64,000 nucleotides of DNA from an uncultured Prevotellaceae bacterium (GTDB taxonomy: Bacteria; Bacteroidota; Bacteroidia; Bacteroidales; Bacteroidaceae), in the NCBI GenBank assembly GCA_900315095.1, contig OMXS01000003.1, forward strand, positions 124,001-188,000. Direction: 5' to 3'. The first letter of the stretch is position 1; the number at the start of each line of letters is the position of its first letter. Below the pieces are notes generated by a model. That model had not been told where the DNA came from. It ran no database searches and worked only from the letters and a program-made list of their open reading frames with translations. This document shows positions 34,803-43,788 of the stretch, in pieces. Position numbers and translations under genes: made by a program.

Positions 34803-36352
34803 ATCCAAGGTATCTTATTTTTTATATTAGCAACCCTCTGTTTTATAAAAACGCGGTCGTTCTTTTCTAAACTAATGTTGTAATTGGTAATAATACAGAT
34901 AGCAACAGCAAAACTTGCTATTATAAATAATCTCAACCAACTATCTATGGTAAATATATATCTAAGAGGGAAACACAATGCAATTTCCAAGATAAAACAA
35001 GAGACTGACTTTATTAAAGGTTTATAAAACGTTGTTTTCTTATACCCCAGACAATATGCCCCGTACATAGGTAAGAAAAAGAAATTCTTGAGATTGTTCC
35101 AAAAAGTACTGGCTGCAACCAATATAATTAATCTTGTATAGAGTGATTCTACAAAAAGCATAGATACCATTAGTGTTAAGAAAATCAAAATATTAATACT
35201 CAACATTGTAATGGAAGAAATCTTTAATTTGTTGGTAATTGTAAAGATGTTCCATAACGGCTCTAATGGCATTGCTGTCACCGTGTTCATAGCACCTATA
35301 ATTGTAAGTAACTGAATAGTTTTATAGTCTTGGCCAGGTAACCATATTTTATAAAAACTATCTCCAAAAACAAATAAACATACCAATGGAATGTTTGCTA
35401 GAAAGCCACAGATACGGATGGCTTTGTTTATCTCACTCTTTAGTTCTTCATTCTTTTTCTGTGCCCATAGCATTGTGAAAAGAGGCGAAAAGACTCCGGA
35501 AATCATACCGAAGATGCCTATAATATGCATTGGGATACTCTTTGACATGGTAAAAAGTCCCATTGCCGTTGCATTAATAAAAATATTAGCAATAACCAAG
35601 TCAAAACCATGCCCTATTATTCCACTAAGCCTATTAACTAAACTCCATACGCCTGCGGATAACAATTCTTTTACTTTTGCCCAGTCGTAGTTCTTTATTG
35701 AAAGATGGAACTCTGGTGTTAATCTCCTTGTGAATCCAAAATTAGTAAATGAAAAATACAATGTCATCAACACACCTGTAATTCCATAGTACCAGAGGTG
35801 AGGAGGGAAAAAACCGAATAGGATAACAAGGGAGCATGCGCGAAGAATATTGCCTATTATTGACCGTATCGAGGTAAGTTCCAACCTGTTTTTTATAAAT
35901 GTGGCAACGCCATAAACATTAGTAAGCAATCCTACAATTGTACTTAATATGGAAAAAGCAAAAAGCGCTTTGACATCTAAAACAAGGTGGGGTGGTATCT
36001 TGAAAAAACGGTCAAGATTGAATAGGAAAACGATTAATATAATTATGACTACAACACTCAAAACTAAGTTGCTAAAAAAAACTGATGAAAAATATTTATT
36101 GGCTTCATCTTTTTTGCCCTCTTGGTATTTGATGGCTATAAATCTTCCCGCCATCGCATTCAATGCCAATGTTATAAGGCTGGTGTATCCTATAATACTG
36201 CTCGACAATCCAAGAAATCCCATGGCGCTTATTCCTAATCTTTTGATAACAAAAGGACTTAGGAAGAAGTTAATCAGCATGCTTGCGCCGAAAGCGACAA
36301 AAGAACTAATTAAATTTATGGTTAATTGCTTGTTTTTTGATCTTTCTGCCAT
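34799..36352 (-). CDS. wzx: Wzx-type polysaccharide flippase (517 aa)
   Basis: A polytopic MATE/Wzx-like protein with 12-14 hydrophobic spans, starting NKQLTINLISSFVAFGASM and INFFLSPFVIKRLGISAMG. This is the family of lipid-linked oligosaccharide flippases (polysaccharide biosynthesis protein) that move the repeat unit to the periplasmic face. It is the only intact flippase in the window; an N-terminal fossil of another lies just upstream (36651-36788), suggesting this one replaced it. Specificity follows the repeat unit and cannot be read. Confidence 0.85.
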   Translation of the reverse strand: MAERSKNKQLTINLISSFVAFGASMLINFFLSPFVIKRLGISAMGFLGLSSSIIGYTSLITLALNAMAGRFIAIKYQEGKKDEANKYFSSVFFSNLVLSVVVIIILIVFLFNLDRFFKIPPHLVLDVKALFAFSILSTIVGLLTNVYGVATFIKNRLELTSIRSIIGNILRACSLVILFGFFPPHLWYYGITGVLMTLYFSFTNFGFTRRLTPEFHLSIKNYDWAKVKELLSAGVWSLVNRLSGIIGHGFDLVIANIFINATAMGLFTMSKSIPMHIIGIFGMISGVFSPLFTMLWAQKKNEELKSEINKAIRICGFLANIPLVCLFVFGDSFYKIWLPGQDYKTIQLLTIIGAMNTVTAMPLEPLWNIFTITNKLKISSITMLSINILIFLTLMVSMLFVESLYTRLIILVAASTFWNNLKNFFFLPMYGAYCLGYKKTTFYKPLIKSVSCFILEIALCFPLRYIFTIDSWLRLFIIASFAVAICIITNYNISLEKNDRVFIKQRVANIKNKIPWI

Positions 36353-36365
36353 GAACTATTAAATA

Positions 36366-36575
36366 TTAGTATCTAACAATGTTTTCACATGCAGAGGTGT
36401 AGTCTGCGATGTGTATCTTCTCGCGAAGATTATTTCTTTCCGCACGATATTTATCATTGTTGTTTACAATGTCATCAATGAAATTGTATAACTGACTAAT
36501 GTCGTAAATATGTTCGCCCTTCATAAGAGATTTTGGATCGTCAATTAAGAAGCCACTTTTTGAATAAATGTCGCA
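36366..36575 (-). pseudogene. C-terminal fossil of a CDP-glycerol phosphotransferase-like gene
   Basis: An open stretch without start codon reads SKSGFLIDDPKSLMKGEHIY, then ISQLYNFIDDIV and a helical tail to a TAA at 36366-36368. The pattern G-F-x-x-D...G...L...I and its position at the very C-terminus resemble TagF-type proteins, though a glycosyltransferase tail is possible. It directly precedes (downstream on the minus strand of) the flippase fossil. Decayed remnant; not expected to be expressed as a protein. Confidence 0.45.
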
Positions 36576-36650
36576 AAGGTAGTAATATGTTTATGAACGT
36601 CTAAGAAGCAATAGAGTGCTTACTTGGCATCTTTTATATTGCTTTGTTAA

Positions 36651-36788
36651 TAGTCCTATAAAACCGTATGCAGTACTTCCTAAAGTGCCCACAATATATG
36701 GAGTTAAAAAGAACGTTATAGCATTACCAATTACAAAACTGGTAATTGATTGAGCGATGTTAAGAGTTATTTGTTTAAATACCCCAAC
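36651..36788 (-). pseudogene. N-terminal fossil of a second Wzx flippase
   Basis: An open stretch reads FKQITLNIAQSITSFVIGNA, then ITFFLTPYIVGTLGSTAYGF and IGL before the similarity is lost. This parallels the N-terminus of the intact flippase (LTINLISSFVAFGASMLINFF, then SPFVIKRLGISAMGFLGL). It has no start codon of its own; an in-frame stop lies just upstream, and it overlaps the tail of the F420-dehydrogenase-like gene by about 20 bases. It marks an old recombination joint where one flippase was swapped for another. Confidence 0.6.
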
Positions 36789-38065
36789 AACTTAATTCTC
36801 AGGATTCCCAATCTGACAAGAAGCCCATTGATTTTAGGCAGTCTGCAGAACAAACGAAAAATGCGAGAATGCTTCTTAAGTTTATTTAATCTCTTGTGTA
36901 ATAGCTTTATACGGTATTGTTCTTTATATTTTTTTAGCGATGCTTTGTATGCTTTAGACGTATTGGTTGGATATGTATTAAGAAATATATCACGCTCTTT
37001 AGGACGTACCGAAGGCTTTATTAGTCGGCCATTTCCGCTAATAGCTTCTTCTACGGGCCTTTCGCAAATATCAAATTGATTTTTATTGTCTTGTATAAAT
37101 TGCACGCCTTTAGGTGTGGATGGAAGTAATAGAGATATACCTTGACTCGTCTGAAATGGTGCATGTTTTATTCCCCAAAAATCAGCGATTGTTATGTCGC
37201 CACATCTTTCGCTTTTTGCATATGGGCAGTTATAACAATTATCTCTTAAGATTGTTTCGGCCATAAAGGCTGTAATGTAATTATCTATTAGAAATATCTG
37301 TTTTTTCTTATAATTGGACGAAGTGTTTCTTTCTCCCATTACTAGAAAAACACCATATGAGATATATTTGCCCCAGTCTGGTTCAAACACTTCAGGACTC
37401 TCTTTTTTTCTTCGGAATTCTACTTTGATCTTTTCTTTATCCGCATTAGGATAATCGCGCAGGAGATATTCTACATCTTCTGCAAGTAGTTTTTGGGAAG
37501 GTACTCCATGGCATACCAAATCCGCGAGTATGAGATTATCATAGTCCTTCTTCAAATATGATTTTAAACCTGCTATTTGGCAAGGGGTTCCAGTAAATAA
37601 TACTGTTTTACCTGCTTTAAGATCCTCTTTTACATCCCGATAAATGTATCCTATATGACTTTGTACATATTTGCTTCCTTTTAATAAATGTGCGTCCTCG
37701 ATTTTATCAATCCTCTCATGAGAGATATTCTTATAATTTCTTTGAACACATCCATAAACAATACCATTTTTGTTTAAAACGCTATTTACTAAAACAGAAG
37801 AAGCACCTCCACTTGCACTTGTCATTAAATCATGATGGTCTTTGCTGATGGCGGCAAATGCCTTCAAGGGACTTTTTAATTTTACTGGTGTATTCACGGG
37901 ACATGTTTTCACACATAGCCCGCAATCAATACATTTATCTTGGTCTATTTCAGGATAAATATATCCACAGACACCTTGTTCTGCCATGGATATAGCATTG
38001 TGTGCGCAGACATTCATACATGCAGCACATCCTGTACATTTTTCTTTGTCACAAATATTTGTCAT
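36767..38065 (-). CDS. Coenzyme F420 hydrogenase/dehydrogenase beta-subunit-like protein (432 aa)
   Basis: Two 4Fe-4S motifs at the N-terminus: CTGCAACMNVC near residues 10-20 and CIDCGLCVKTC near 41-51. A FrhB-like middle follows (FTGTPCQIAGLKSYLKKDY, then LVCHGVPS). Such proteins are often encoded next to polysaccharide pyruvyltransferases in capsule clusters, as here (2-base gap), where they may carry out a redox step on a sugar or its pyruvyl group; F420 itself is not expected in Bacteroidota. The tail is basic (FRLFCRLPKINGLLVRLG). Function in capsules is not established. Confidence 0.78.
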   Translation of the reverse strand: MTNICDKEKCTGCAACMNVCAHNAISMAEQGVCGYIYPEIDQDKCIDCGLCVKTCPVNTPVKLKSPLKAFAAISKDHHDLMTSASGGASSVLVNSVLNKNGIVYGCVQRNYKNISHERIDKIEDAHLLKGSKYVQSHIGYIYRDVKEDLKAGKTVLFTGTPCQIAGLKSYLKKDYDNLILADLVCHGVPSQKLLAEDVEYLLRDYPNADKEKIKVEFRRKKESPEVFEPDWGKYISYGVFLVMGERNTSSNYKKKQIFLIDNYITAFMAETILRDNCYNCPYAKSERCGDITIADFWGIKHAPFQTSQGISLLLPSTPKGVQFIQDNKNQFDICERPVEEAISGNGRLIKPSVRPKERDIFLNTYPTNTSKAYKASLKKYKEQYRIKLLHKRLNKLKKHSRIFRLFCRLPKINGLLVRLGILRIKLLGYLNK

Positions 38066-38067
38066 GG

Positions 38068-39195
38068 TTATGAAAGAGCCTTTTTTAGAAAGTCTATAGA
38101 ATGAAGACGTTCTGTTTCGATATTATGTAAGGCGTTAGAAAGAACATCCTTATCTATTTGTGTACTTGAAACATATGACAGGTTATCAGTGTCGATATAC
38201 CTGTCTTTAATATCGGTTAACCGGAACAAGTTTACCAGCCTAGAATTTTGATCGTTCTCGCTTCCGTCCTTAAATCGCTTAAAGGTAAGAAAGTCTTTCT
38301 CGTAAAGAATGGAAAAGACAGTGGCATGGAAAGAGTCTGTATAAACAAATTCTGCTTCCTTAATATATGATATAAATTCTCTGGGTCCAGCAGCAACGAC
38401 ATTATTTGAATATTCATAAACATGTGGATTAATCTGGAAAAAGAAAAGTTTTACATTTCTTCTCTTAGCGTCCTGTATTGTCCAGTTTATATATTCCGGA
38501 TTATATGTCAAAAAATAGCCAATGGCATATTTTTTGTCTTGTTTCGTTTTCGTCGCTATCTTATCCCATTCCTTTCTACTTAAAAGTAAGGTAGGATCAA
38601 GGACTGTAGTGATATCTTTTCCCATGAAAGACGAAAGCAATTCTTCTCCTTCTTTTTCTCGTATAGAAATATGACTAAATGAAGATAGCAGTTCTTTTAC
38701 AACATCCTTGTATTCATTAGGGTAAACAGAGGTTCCTAGACTGGGTGCATAACTTACCTTCTTCCTATTTGTAAAATCAAGATAATAAAATGGTTTAAAT
38801 ATATTTTTGCTGGGATGCCATATTTGGTCGCTTCCAGCTATATATACGTCATATTTGTCGCCAAGTTCAAGAAAACTAGTGTATTCGTTGTCTACAATCA
38901 AATCATTATTCCTAAATTTGTCAAAATAGAGTTTTGTATAATAATCGTTTCGAAAACTCTTATATAATATGAATCGTTTCCAGAAACCTAATGATCTTCT
39001 TATTTTTTGAAGCGGACAGATGGAGGAATCTACTTGATTATATTTATGTGGATAAACAATTCTTTCATCAGAAATAATACGATTATCGTATCCAAGCGAT
39101 TTTATTATGTGTTGGAGGGCATATGCTTGAAGGAGTGAGCCATAGTTATTCCATGAAATCCATGTTACCGTAGCAGTATTATTTTTTTTACACAT
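38068..39195 (-). CDS. Polysaccharide pyruvyltransferase family protein (375 aa)
   Basis: The N-terminus WISWNNYGSLLQAYALQHII and the sequence YIAGSDQIWHPSKNI, SYAPSLGTS, ISIREKEGEELL and TDSFHATVFSILY define the WcaK/CsaB pyruvyltransferase family. It adds a pyruvate ketal from PEP to a sugar, making the polymer acidic. Start at the ATG 39193-39195; the frame runs 13 codons further to a TTG, without conserved residues. First CPS gene after the second accessory island. Confidence 0.85.
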   Translation of the reverse strand: MCKKNNTATVTWISWNNYGSLLQAYALQHIIKSLGYDNRIISDERIVYPHKYNQVDSSICPLQKIRRSLGFWKRFILYKSFRNDYYTKLYFDKFRNNDLIVDNEYTSFLELGDKYDVYIAGSDQIWHPSKNIFKPFYYLDFTNRKKVSYAPSLGTSVYPNEYKDVVKELLSSFSHISIREKEGEELLSSFMGKDITTVLDPTLLLSRKEWDKIATKTKQDKKYAIGYFLTYNPEYINWTIQDAKRRNVKLFFFQINPHVYEYSNNVVAAGPREFISYIKEAEFVYTDSFHATVFSILYEKDFLTFKRFKDGSENDQNSRLVNLFRLTDIKDRYIDTDNLSYVSSTQIDKDVLSNALHNIETERLHSIDFLKKALS

Positions 39196-39239
39196 GATTA
39201 TATTAAAAAAGGGAATCAGTGAGTTGTCTGACAACTTTT

Positions 39240-39551
39240 TGTTTTTTATTTAAGTCGTTCATTCTTCGCTAATTGCCTTTTTCTCGATGTTTGGTTGAGT
39301 AAGACTCGAAATCTTTCATTTGTCTCTCCTGCCCGTATTGAGAATTGTAACAAGCAAATTCTTTCTTTGGGAAGTGTCATCCCACGAGATGTCGAGTGTT
39401 AACAGTATTCTAATTGTTTGCTGCTCTAGTTCGGATTTCAATGTCTGAAGAAAGGTATATCATCGTATATTATCTTGACGCTCGGGCTTTGTACGCTTTC
39501 AAAAGAAAGGATAATAATGGATGCTTGAATTAATCGGCTACCGCAGAGAAA
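39240..39551. other. Gap with repeat and gene remnants
   Basis: No gene. It holds a block at 39378-39464 that recurs at 45106-45197 with small gaps. Read on the minus strand both copies look like the end of a lost coding region (SKQLEY... versus SKRLEYASTLGISWDD), frame-broken in this copy by a TAA. The GCTCGGGCTTTGTACGCTTT segment shared with position 2731 follows. Confidence 0.55.
39378..39464 (+). repeat. Duplicated block A, copy 1
   Basis: Starts GTCATCCCACGAGAT and ends AAAGGTATATCATC; similar to 45106-45197 (copy 2), which has a few extra bases. The terminal 14 bases also occur at 2702-2715. Confidence 0.7.
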
Positions 39552-39944
39552 TCATTGCTGGCAAATGGGAATCAGTAATTCATTTATCCTCATTTTGGCG
39601 AGGGTCTTATTTTGTCCTATTTGATAATAAGACAATGCCTTTAGAAATTCCTTAGTGAGTGGTGCTACTATCATGTGTTCTACACTTATATCCACCAAGT
39701 CTTTATGTATCTTTTCTATCTTGTCAAGAGTATCATGTCTGACAATCCCGTTGGCAAGCGTATTCTCTATGTCTTTGGCATCCCTGCAGTTTAGCATCAA
39801 CTTTATCTGGCCAAGGGCACGTTTATCTTCGTCAGTAGCCCCGGGAAGAACAATCAAAGATTCAACAACACTGAGCAAACCACCAATGAAGTTCACAAAA
39901 TTGTCGTGCCATTCTGATATGTATTGTTGTTGGAGTGTAGTCAT
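39552..39944 (-). CDS. Hypothetical protein (130 aa)
   Basis: A small helical protein beginning MTTLQQQYISEWHDNFVNFI; no signal peptide, membrane span or recognised motif. Its 5' end and upstream region (39858-40033) are duplicated at 43910-44085, where only the first 30 or so codons survive. The duplication suggests the gene belongs to the mobile part of this island. Function unknown. Confidence 0.55.
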   Translation of the reverse strand: MTTLQQQYISEWHDNFVNFIGGLLSVVESLIVLPGATDEDKRALGQIKLMLNCRDAKDIENTLANGIVRHDTLDKIEKIHKDLVDISVEHMIVAPLTKEFLKALSYYQIGQNKTLAKMRINELLIPICQQ

Positions 39945-40033
39945 GTCATTTTTCTCCGTTCAAGTCATGTCGCCTTGATAGTCCAGGATAAGTTAAATTG
40001 CGGATAACAGTTTGTTGTCTTAGTGCTATGGGG
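39858..40033 (+). repeat. 176-base direct duplication B, copy 1
   Basis: Aligns without gaps to 43910-44085 (also 176 bases), with scattered mismatches. It covers the first codons and upstream leader of the hypothetical gene at 39552-39944. Same orientation as copy 2. Confidence 0.85.
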
Positions 40034-40089
40034 ATGCGCACTTTTATAAGAAAGGAGATGTGGGAATTGGGTGATTTTACAAAATATTG

Positions 40090-40362
40090 TTATTTACTCA
40101 ACGGTATAATATCGTCTAACTCATATCCTTTCTTGGCTATATTCTCAGAAAGGATTACCAGCTCCTTGACCTCTGAACCATCAAGGGTCGAAAGTGTACG
40201 TAATAATTCACGCTGGTCAGGACGAAAGTCCTTATGCTCTTGCAGGTAGTTTCTTAATTCCTGTATGGTAGCATCAAAACTGATAAAGTTTACAGCAAGT
40301 CTCAGTATTCTGGGTGAAAATTTATTTAAAAGTATACTCACCCTTTCCGTATCTTCATCCAT
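40090..40362 (-). CDS. Hypothetical protein (90 aa)
   Basis: Reads MDEDTERVSILLNKFSPRIL ... DFRPDQRELLRTLSTLDG; acidic, helical, no known domain. It lies 145 bases before the 130-residue hypothetical gene and after a stretch with a coding remnant. May be a small regulator or antitoxin-like protein; nothing in the sequence proves that. Confidence 0.5.
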   Translation of the reverse strand: MDEDTERVSILLNKFSPRILRLAVNFISFDATIQELRNYLQEHKDFRPDQRELLRTLSTLDGSEVKELVILSENIAKKGYELDDIIPLSK

Positions 40363-40870
40363 TGTCGTCTATTATATTTTTAAATATTTTAAACCATCCA
40401 ACTTAAATCCAGCAACCAAAACCTCATTCCAAAAGCTTATTGCATTTTCATAAGTTCTATGAAATATATTTGCAGTTACTTCTTCTATAATAGCTTTATT
40501 TGAGGTTTTGTAATCAGAATAGGTTATATTCTACCGTTTTCCACGTCTATTTGCATATAATGTATTAAAATCGCTTGGATGAGTTGCAAATCATTTTGTG
40601 CGTTTTTTACTGCCTGTAAACAAAAGTCGAGTTCATATTTTATCATTCGATGTTTTATTCTTCATTAGTAAACGCTCTTGTCAATGACGAATCCGGTCAC
40701 CGGTTTATGTGGATAATATACATGAGTCCCCAACAGGCACTCTCTGTATAGTGAATAAATATTGTATTTCATGCGGAATGGAGAATATCTTATGTATGAT
40801 GAATGATTAATATCAAATATCCCCTCGTATAACTGCTAGAGGGTTAAAGTATAATCAAACTTGAATTAAG
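40363..40870. other. Gap with a short coding remnant
   Basis: No intact gene. On the minus strand a start-less frame from about 40530 to a stop at 40372 (SDYKTSNKAIIEEVTANIFH, then a tail ending GLKYLKI) looks like the C-terminus of a lost gene. The rest (40535-40870) is AT-rich with no frame worth naming. Confidence 0.4.
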
Positions 40871-41647
40871 CTATATCACTTGAAGATCATCATCAATCTT
40901 TGCGGGAACAAGGCTGTTTCCCCAAAACTCAATTGGCGAAATGCCCGTAGAGTGAGTCCTATAGTAAAGATTCAATGCAAGTGGACTGGGTGATATATTT
41001 GCATTAAGTTTATTATCAGAAGCATCAAATCCACCTCCTGGGGTAAAGACGCCACCATTTACTAGTAACTCTATTGCACGCATGTGGTCAAGTTCGCTAT
41101 CTAATCGATATTTGTCATCTGTACCTGTTATATTTACAAGATTTTCAAAAGAGACTATCAAACTATCAGAAATTATTAGTTTGTTAGGATAAATTATTTT
41201 CTTACTATTTTTACATGAATAATCAATAATTTTGGCCTCAACTGAGCTCATACGTTTTAGTAAGTCAACAAAATTCATATTACTATCGTCACGTCCGTCG
41301 GGAGTACATGATGAAATAAAAAGACCTGCCCACAAATCCTGCAGTTCTTCGTTATCTACCTCAGAACAGCCATCCATGATGGAAAGACCTACCCGAGCAT
41401 TGGCTGTCAAGTTTATTTCATTGCCATCAAATCCCATTCGCCCCTTAGCCTTATCTAGTACTCTCAGTATATTGTTTAAACGCCATTGACGTACCTTATC
41501 TTTTACCATAAAACCAAGTTCCTCCAAACCAGGTTTGAAAACACTACCCAAAAAAGAAGAAACTCCTTCTACTGTAGCTTCTGTAACCTTAAGTCCAACT
41601 TGTCCGAAAGGTCCTATTCCGAGCAAATCTTTAACTTCTACACTCAT
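40871..41647 (-). CDS. Abi-alpha (DUF4393)-like protein (258 aa)
   Basis: The middle matches the Abi-alpha/DUF4393 pattern: a helical N-terminus, then INLTANARVGLSIMDGCSEV and ELQDLWAGLFISSC (the family's LQxLWAxLL-like core), then a short helical domain with FVDLLKRMSSVEAKIIDY. A hydrophobic/glycine segment near residues 25-40 may touch membranes. Members are annotated as abortive-infection related, so a phage defence role is possible. Stand-alone here, next to other Abi-like genes. Family moderately supported, function not shown. Confidence 0.6.
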   Translation of the reverse strand: MSVEVKDLLGIGPFGQVGLKVTEATVEGVSSFLGSVFKPGLEELGFMVKDKVRQWRLNNILRVLDKAKGRMGFDGNEINLTANARVGLSIMDGCSEVDNEELQDLWAGLFISSCTPDGRDDSNMNFVDLLKRMSSVEAKIIDYSCKNSKKIIYPNKLIISDSLIVSFENLVNITGTDDKYRLDSELDHMRAIELLVNGGVFTPGGGFDASDNKLNANISPSPLALNLYYRTHSTGISPIEFWGNSLVPAKIDDDLQVI

Positions 41648-41694
41648 TGCTAATCGATAATCTATTAGTGGACATTAGTATAAATCAGCATTCC

Positions 41695-42150
41695 TTAATC
41701 TATTACACCAAACACAACTTTTATCCATTCTAGAAAGGTTCTCGCAGACTCTGAGTCGGCATTCAGGACATTAGCGGTTATGGCCAGCCCCATAGGTCTG
41801 CCTGGTTCCTCCTGCCAAGCAAGATAAGTATGCATCATTGCCTTGGAACGGTGGACTGAAGTGTACAGGTTAAGTCCTTTGCTCTCTATTTTGCTAAGCG
41901 CCAACTCTGCTTCTTCCATAAGGACATCATCGCCATTAGTCAAAGTAATAACAAAATCTTCCAACATGCCATTAGTTTTATTATTGGGCATTAGCCATAG
42001 CCCAACTAATGGATAATTTCCATCCTTAGGAAGTATCACGGTTCCGTTCTTTAAAAGACTTACATCTTTGGTATCATACTTGCTCGTCTTGATCAAGCAG
42101 ACCCTCAGTGGCATCTGAAAGATCCTCTTCGAATAATCTGGAGCGTATTC
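41695..42150 (-). pseudogene. Truncated DUF3226 (TOPRIM-like) protein fragment
   Basis: The reading frame continues upstream into the ATPase gene in another phase and has only a GTG at 42181-42183 as a start. The recognisable part is GNYPLVGLWLMPNNKTNGML followed by EDFVITL, a motif of DUF3226 proteins, whose normal N-terminal half (with the E-G-x-D-D TOPRIM motif) is missing. Together with the truncated ATPase at 42074 it looks like an ATPase/TOPRIM pair collapsed by an internal deletion with loss of frame. Confidence 0.55.
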
Positions 42151-42532
42151 TGTGCTCCAATCCCTCTTCGTCTTTTTCCGCACGTTCCCTAATGTATACT
42201 TGGTAAATCTTCACACCATAGGTATCTGTTATGTTATTACCAATATATACGTAATTACTCTTGCTATAATTCTCACCATAATCATTAAAGAGGGAAAGGA
42301 AATGTTCCTTCCTCTCCTCTTCGGTTTCATCCTGATGGGGTTGCAACTCTCCACGGCGTTCCAAAAGTTTCTGGAGATATGCGGGAGTTCCTTGATTTAG
42401 ATAAAGAGAAATTGCCTCCAACAAAGTAGACTTACCTACATTATTCTTTCCTACAATCATATTTACTCGTCTGAGATTGTCTAATTGCAATTTCTTTATA
42501 TTTTTAAAGTTTTCAATATACAAAGATTCCAT
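42074..42532 (-). pseudogene. Truncated OLD/AAA-type ATPase (N-terminal 150 residues)
   Basis: Starts MESLYIENFKNIKKLQLDNL with Walker A VGKNNVGKST at residues 27-36, a standard AAA_15/OLD beginning. But it stops after 152 residues, before any signature or Walker B motif, and runs out of frame into a DUF3226 fragment. An intact relative would be several hundred residues and followed by a full DUF3226 gene. The product cannot hydrolyse ATP normally. Confidence 0.7.
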
Positions 42533-42630
42533 ATATACTGTTTTCGTTACTAGTCCTTACATAAATATGTGACATTATCAATATGTTTCTTCGAAGATGA
42601 GTCGATTATCAATTACTTTGGTAGAAATTA

Positions 42631-43107
42631 CTACCGCCTGCGAATACCATAACGTTTCTTTTGTTTTGTTGAGAAAATATCGGATGTCTCCAAAATATCA
42701 AAGATGCCATTGCGATCCTCATCGTTCAGGAAGCCATAGAACTCACCTTGTTTAAGACGCTCTGTGGGAATAGAGAATAATTCTCCACAATCCACATAAC
42801 TATTATAATCAAGAAAATCAGGATAGTTCTCTTGTTTCAGTTCATACTGCGCAGAAAGATATTCTTCTGAATATTGAGCTCTGGGATTAGTCTTGGTATT
42901 CACCAATACAGATCCAAAACACAAAGCATGGTCATAGTCAACGCCAATAACTACAAGGCGCTTGGGTTTCTCCTTTCGTCCGTTTTTGAAAGTTAGTCCG
43001 TCACTCTCGGAAAGAATTGTGCGAATTAAGGCTCCTATCTTAATACGTTCGTCTGTTACTTCTCGCTGTTCACGGAGGTATTCAGCCTGAAGCTCTCTTA
43101 AATCCAT
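42631..43107 (-). CDS. Putative toxin partner of the Panacea protein (158 aa)
   Basis: Helical first 45 residues, then KPKRLVVIGVDYDHALCFGS, VLVNTKTNP, and YPDFLDYNSYVDCGELFSI, a beta-rich sequence suggestive of a PemK/MazF-like barrel. Its start overlaps the stop of the Panacea (DUF4065) gene by 10 bases, the layout of antitoxin-toxin pairs. Growth-inhibiting activity is inferred only from this pairing; key toxin residues were not identified. Confidence 0.5.
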   Translation of the reverse strand: MDLRELQAEYLREQREVTDERIKIGALIRTILSESDGLTFKNGRKEKPKRLVVIGVDYDHALCFGSVLVNTKTNPRAQYSEEYLSAQYELKQENYPDFLDYNSYVDCGELFSIPTERLKQGEFYGFLNDEDRNGIFDILETSDIFSTKQKKRYGIRRR

Positions 43108-43685
43108 GACAAAGCCTTGCGGTTTAATTGGCGTTCTCTTATGACGCTCAGCATATCTTTGCTGGCACCTCCTGAAGCTGCCATATCATATAACGTTATC
43201 TTAGTGTCTTCGCCTGTCTTCTCTGCTTGACGTTTTGCTTTCAACCATGCTTTATCATGAGAAAGTTCTGATAAGTCAAAAGATGCGATTTCCTTACAAT
43301 GGGCAATCCATTTGTCCAATATGCGAATGTTACTTCTGGACAATTCATCCATATCCACCTCAAAATCATTAGATAGACTAACAACCTGATGCCCATTACT
43401 CTGACTAAGAAGCAATTCTGAAGCAAATTCATTTAAGTCTTCAGTCACATCGATGGCTTTACCTTCTGCTAGACGCAACACCTTATAAGTAAGCGAAGGT
43501 ACTGGACCGTGTTTGCGAGCTACAAATGTGTCGTACATAATGGGAATGCCATACAGAGCCAGGTGCTCTTCTTGGGCAAAATACATAACTTTGAATAGGT
43601 GAATGTAGTCAACGGCTACCCCCATCTGTTGCAGTATGTATTCCACCACTGCTTTAATTTTTAGTATTTGATCAGTTGTTTTCAT
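43098..43685 (-). CDS. Panacea/SocA-type (DUF4065) antitoxin-like protein (195 aa)
   Basis: KIKAVVEYILQQMG, IHLFKVMYFAQEEHLALYG and VARKHGPVPSLTYKVLR form the Panacea core, a winged-helix-like domain first named from SocA proteins and later found as a general antitoxin with many toxin partners. Length is typical. The downstream overlapping gene (42631) is the expected toxin. Upstream lies a dehydrogenase fossil, so the pair sits on its own. Family call is good; the TA function is inferred from gene order. Confidence 0.75.
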   Translation of the reverse strand: MKTTDQILKIKAVVEYILQQMGVAVDYIHLFKVMYFAQEEHLALYGIPIMYDTFVARKHGPVPSLTYKVLRLAEGKAIDVTEDLNEFASELLLSQSNGHQVVSLSNDFEVDMDELSRSNIRILDKWIAHCKEIASFDLSELSHDKAWLKAKRQAEKTGEDTKITLYDMAASGGASKDMLSVIRERQLNRKALSWI

Positions 43686-43788
43686 GCTTATATGATTATC
43701 TATTCTTCTTTTATTTGCAATAGTGAAAATGTAGAGTGTGTTATGAGATTCCGCATCGAGTGCGCGATAAGGAGAGAGGGATATTCAC

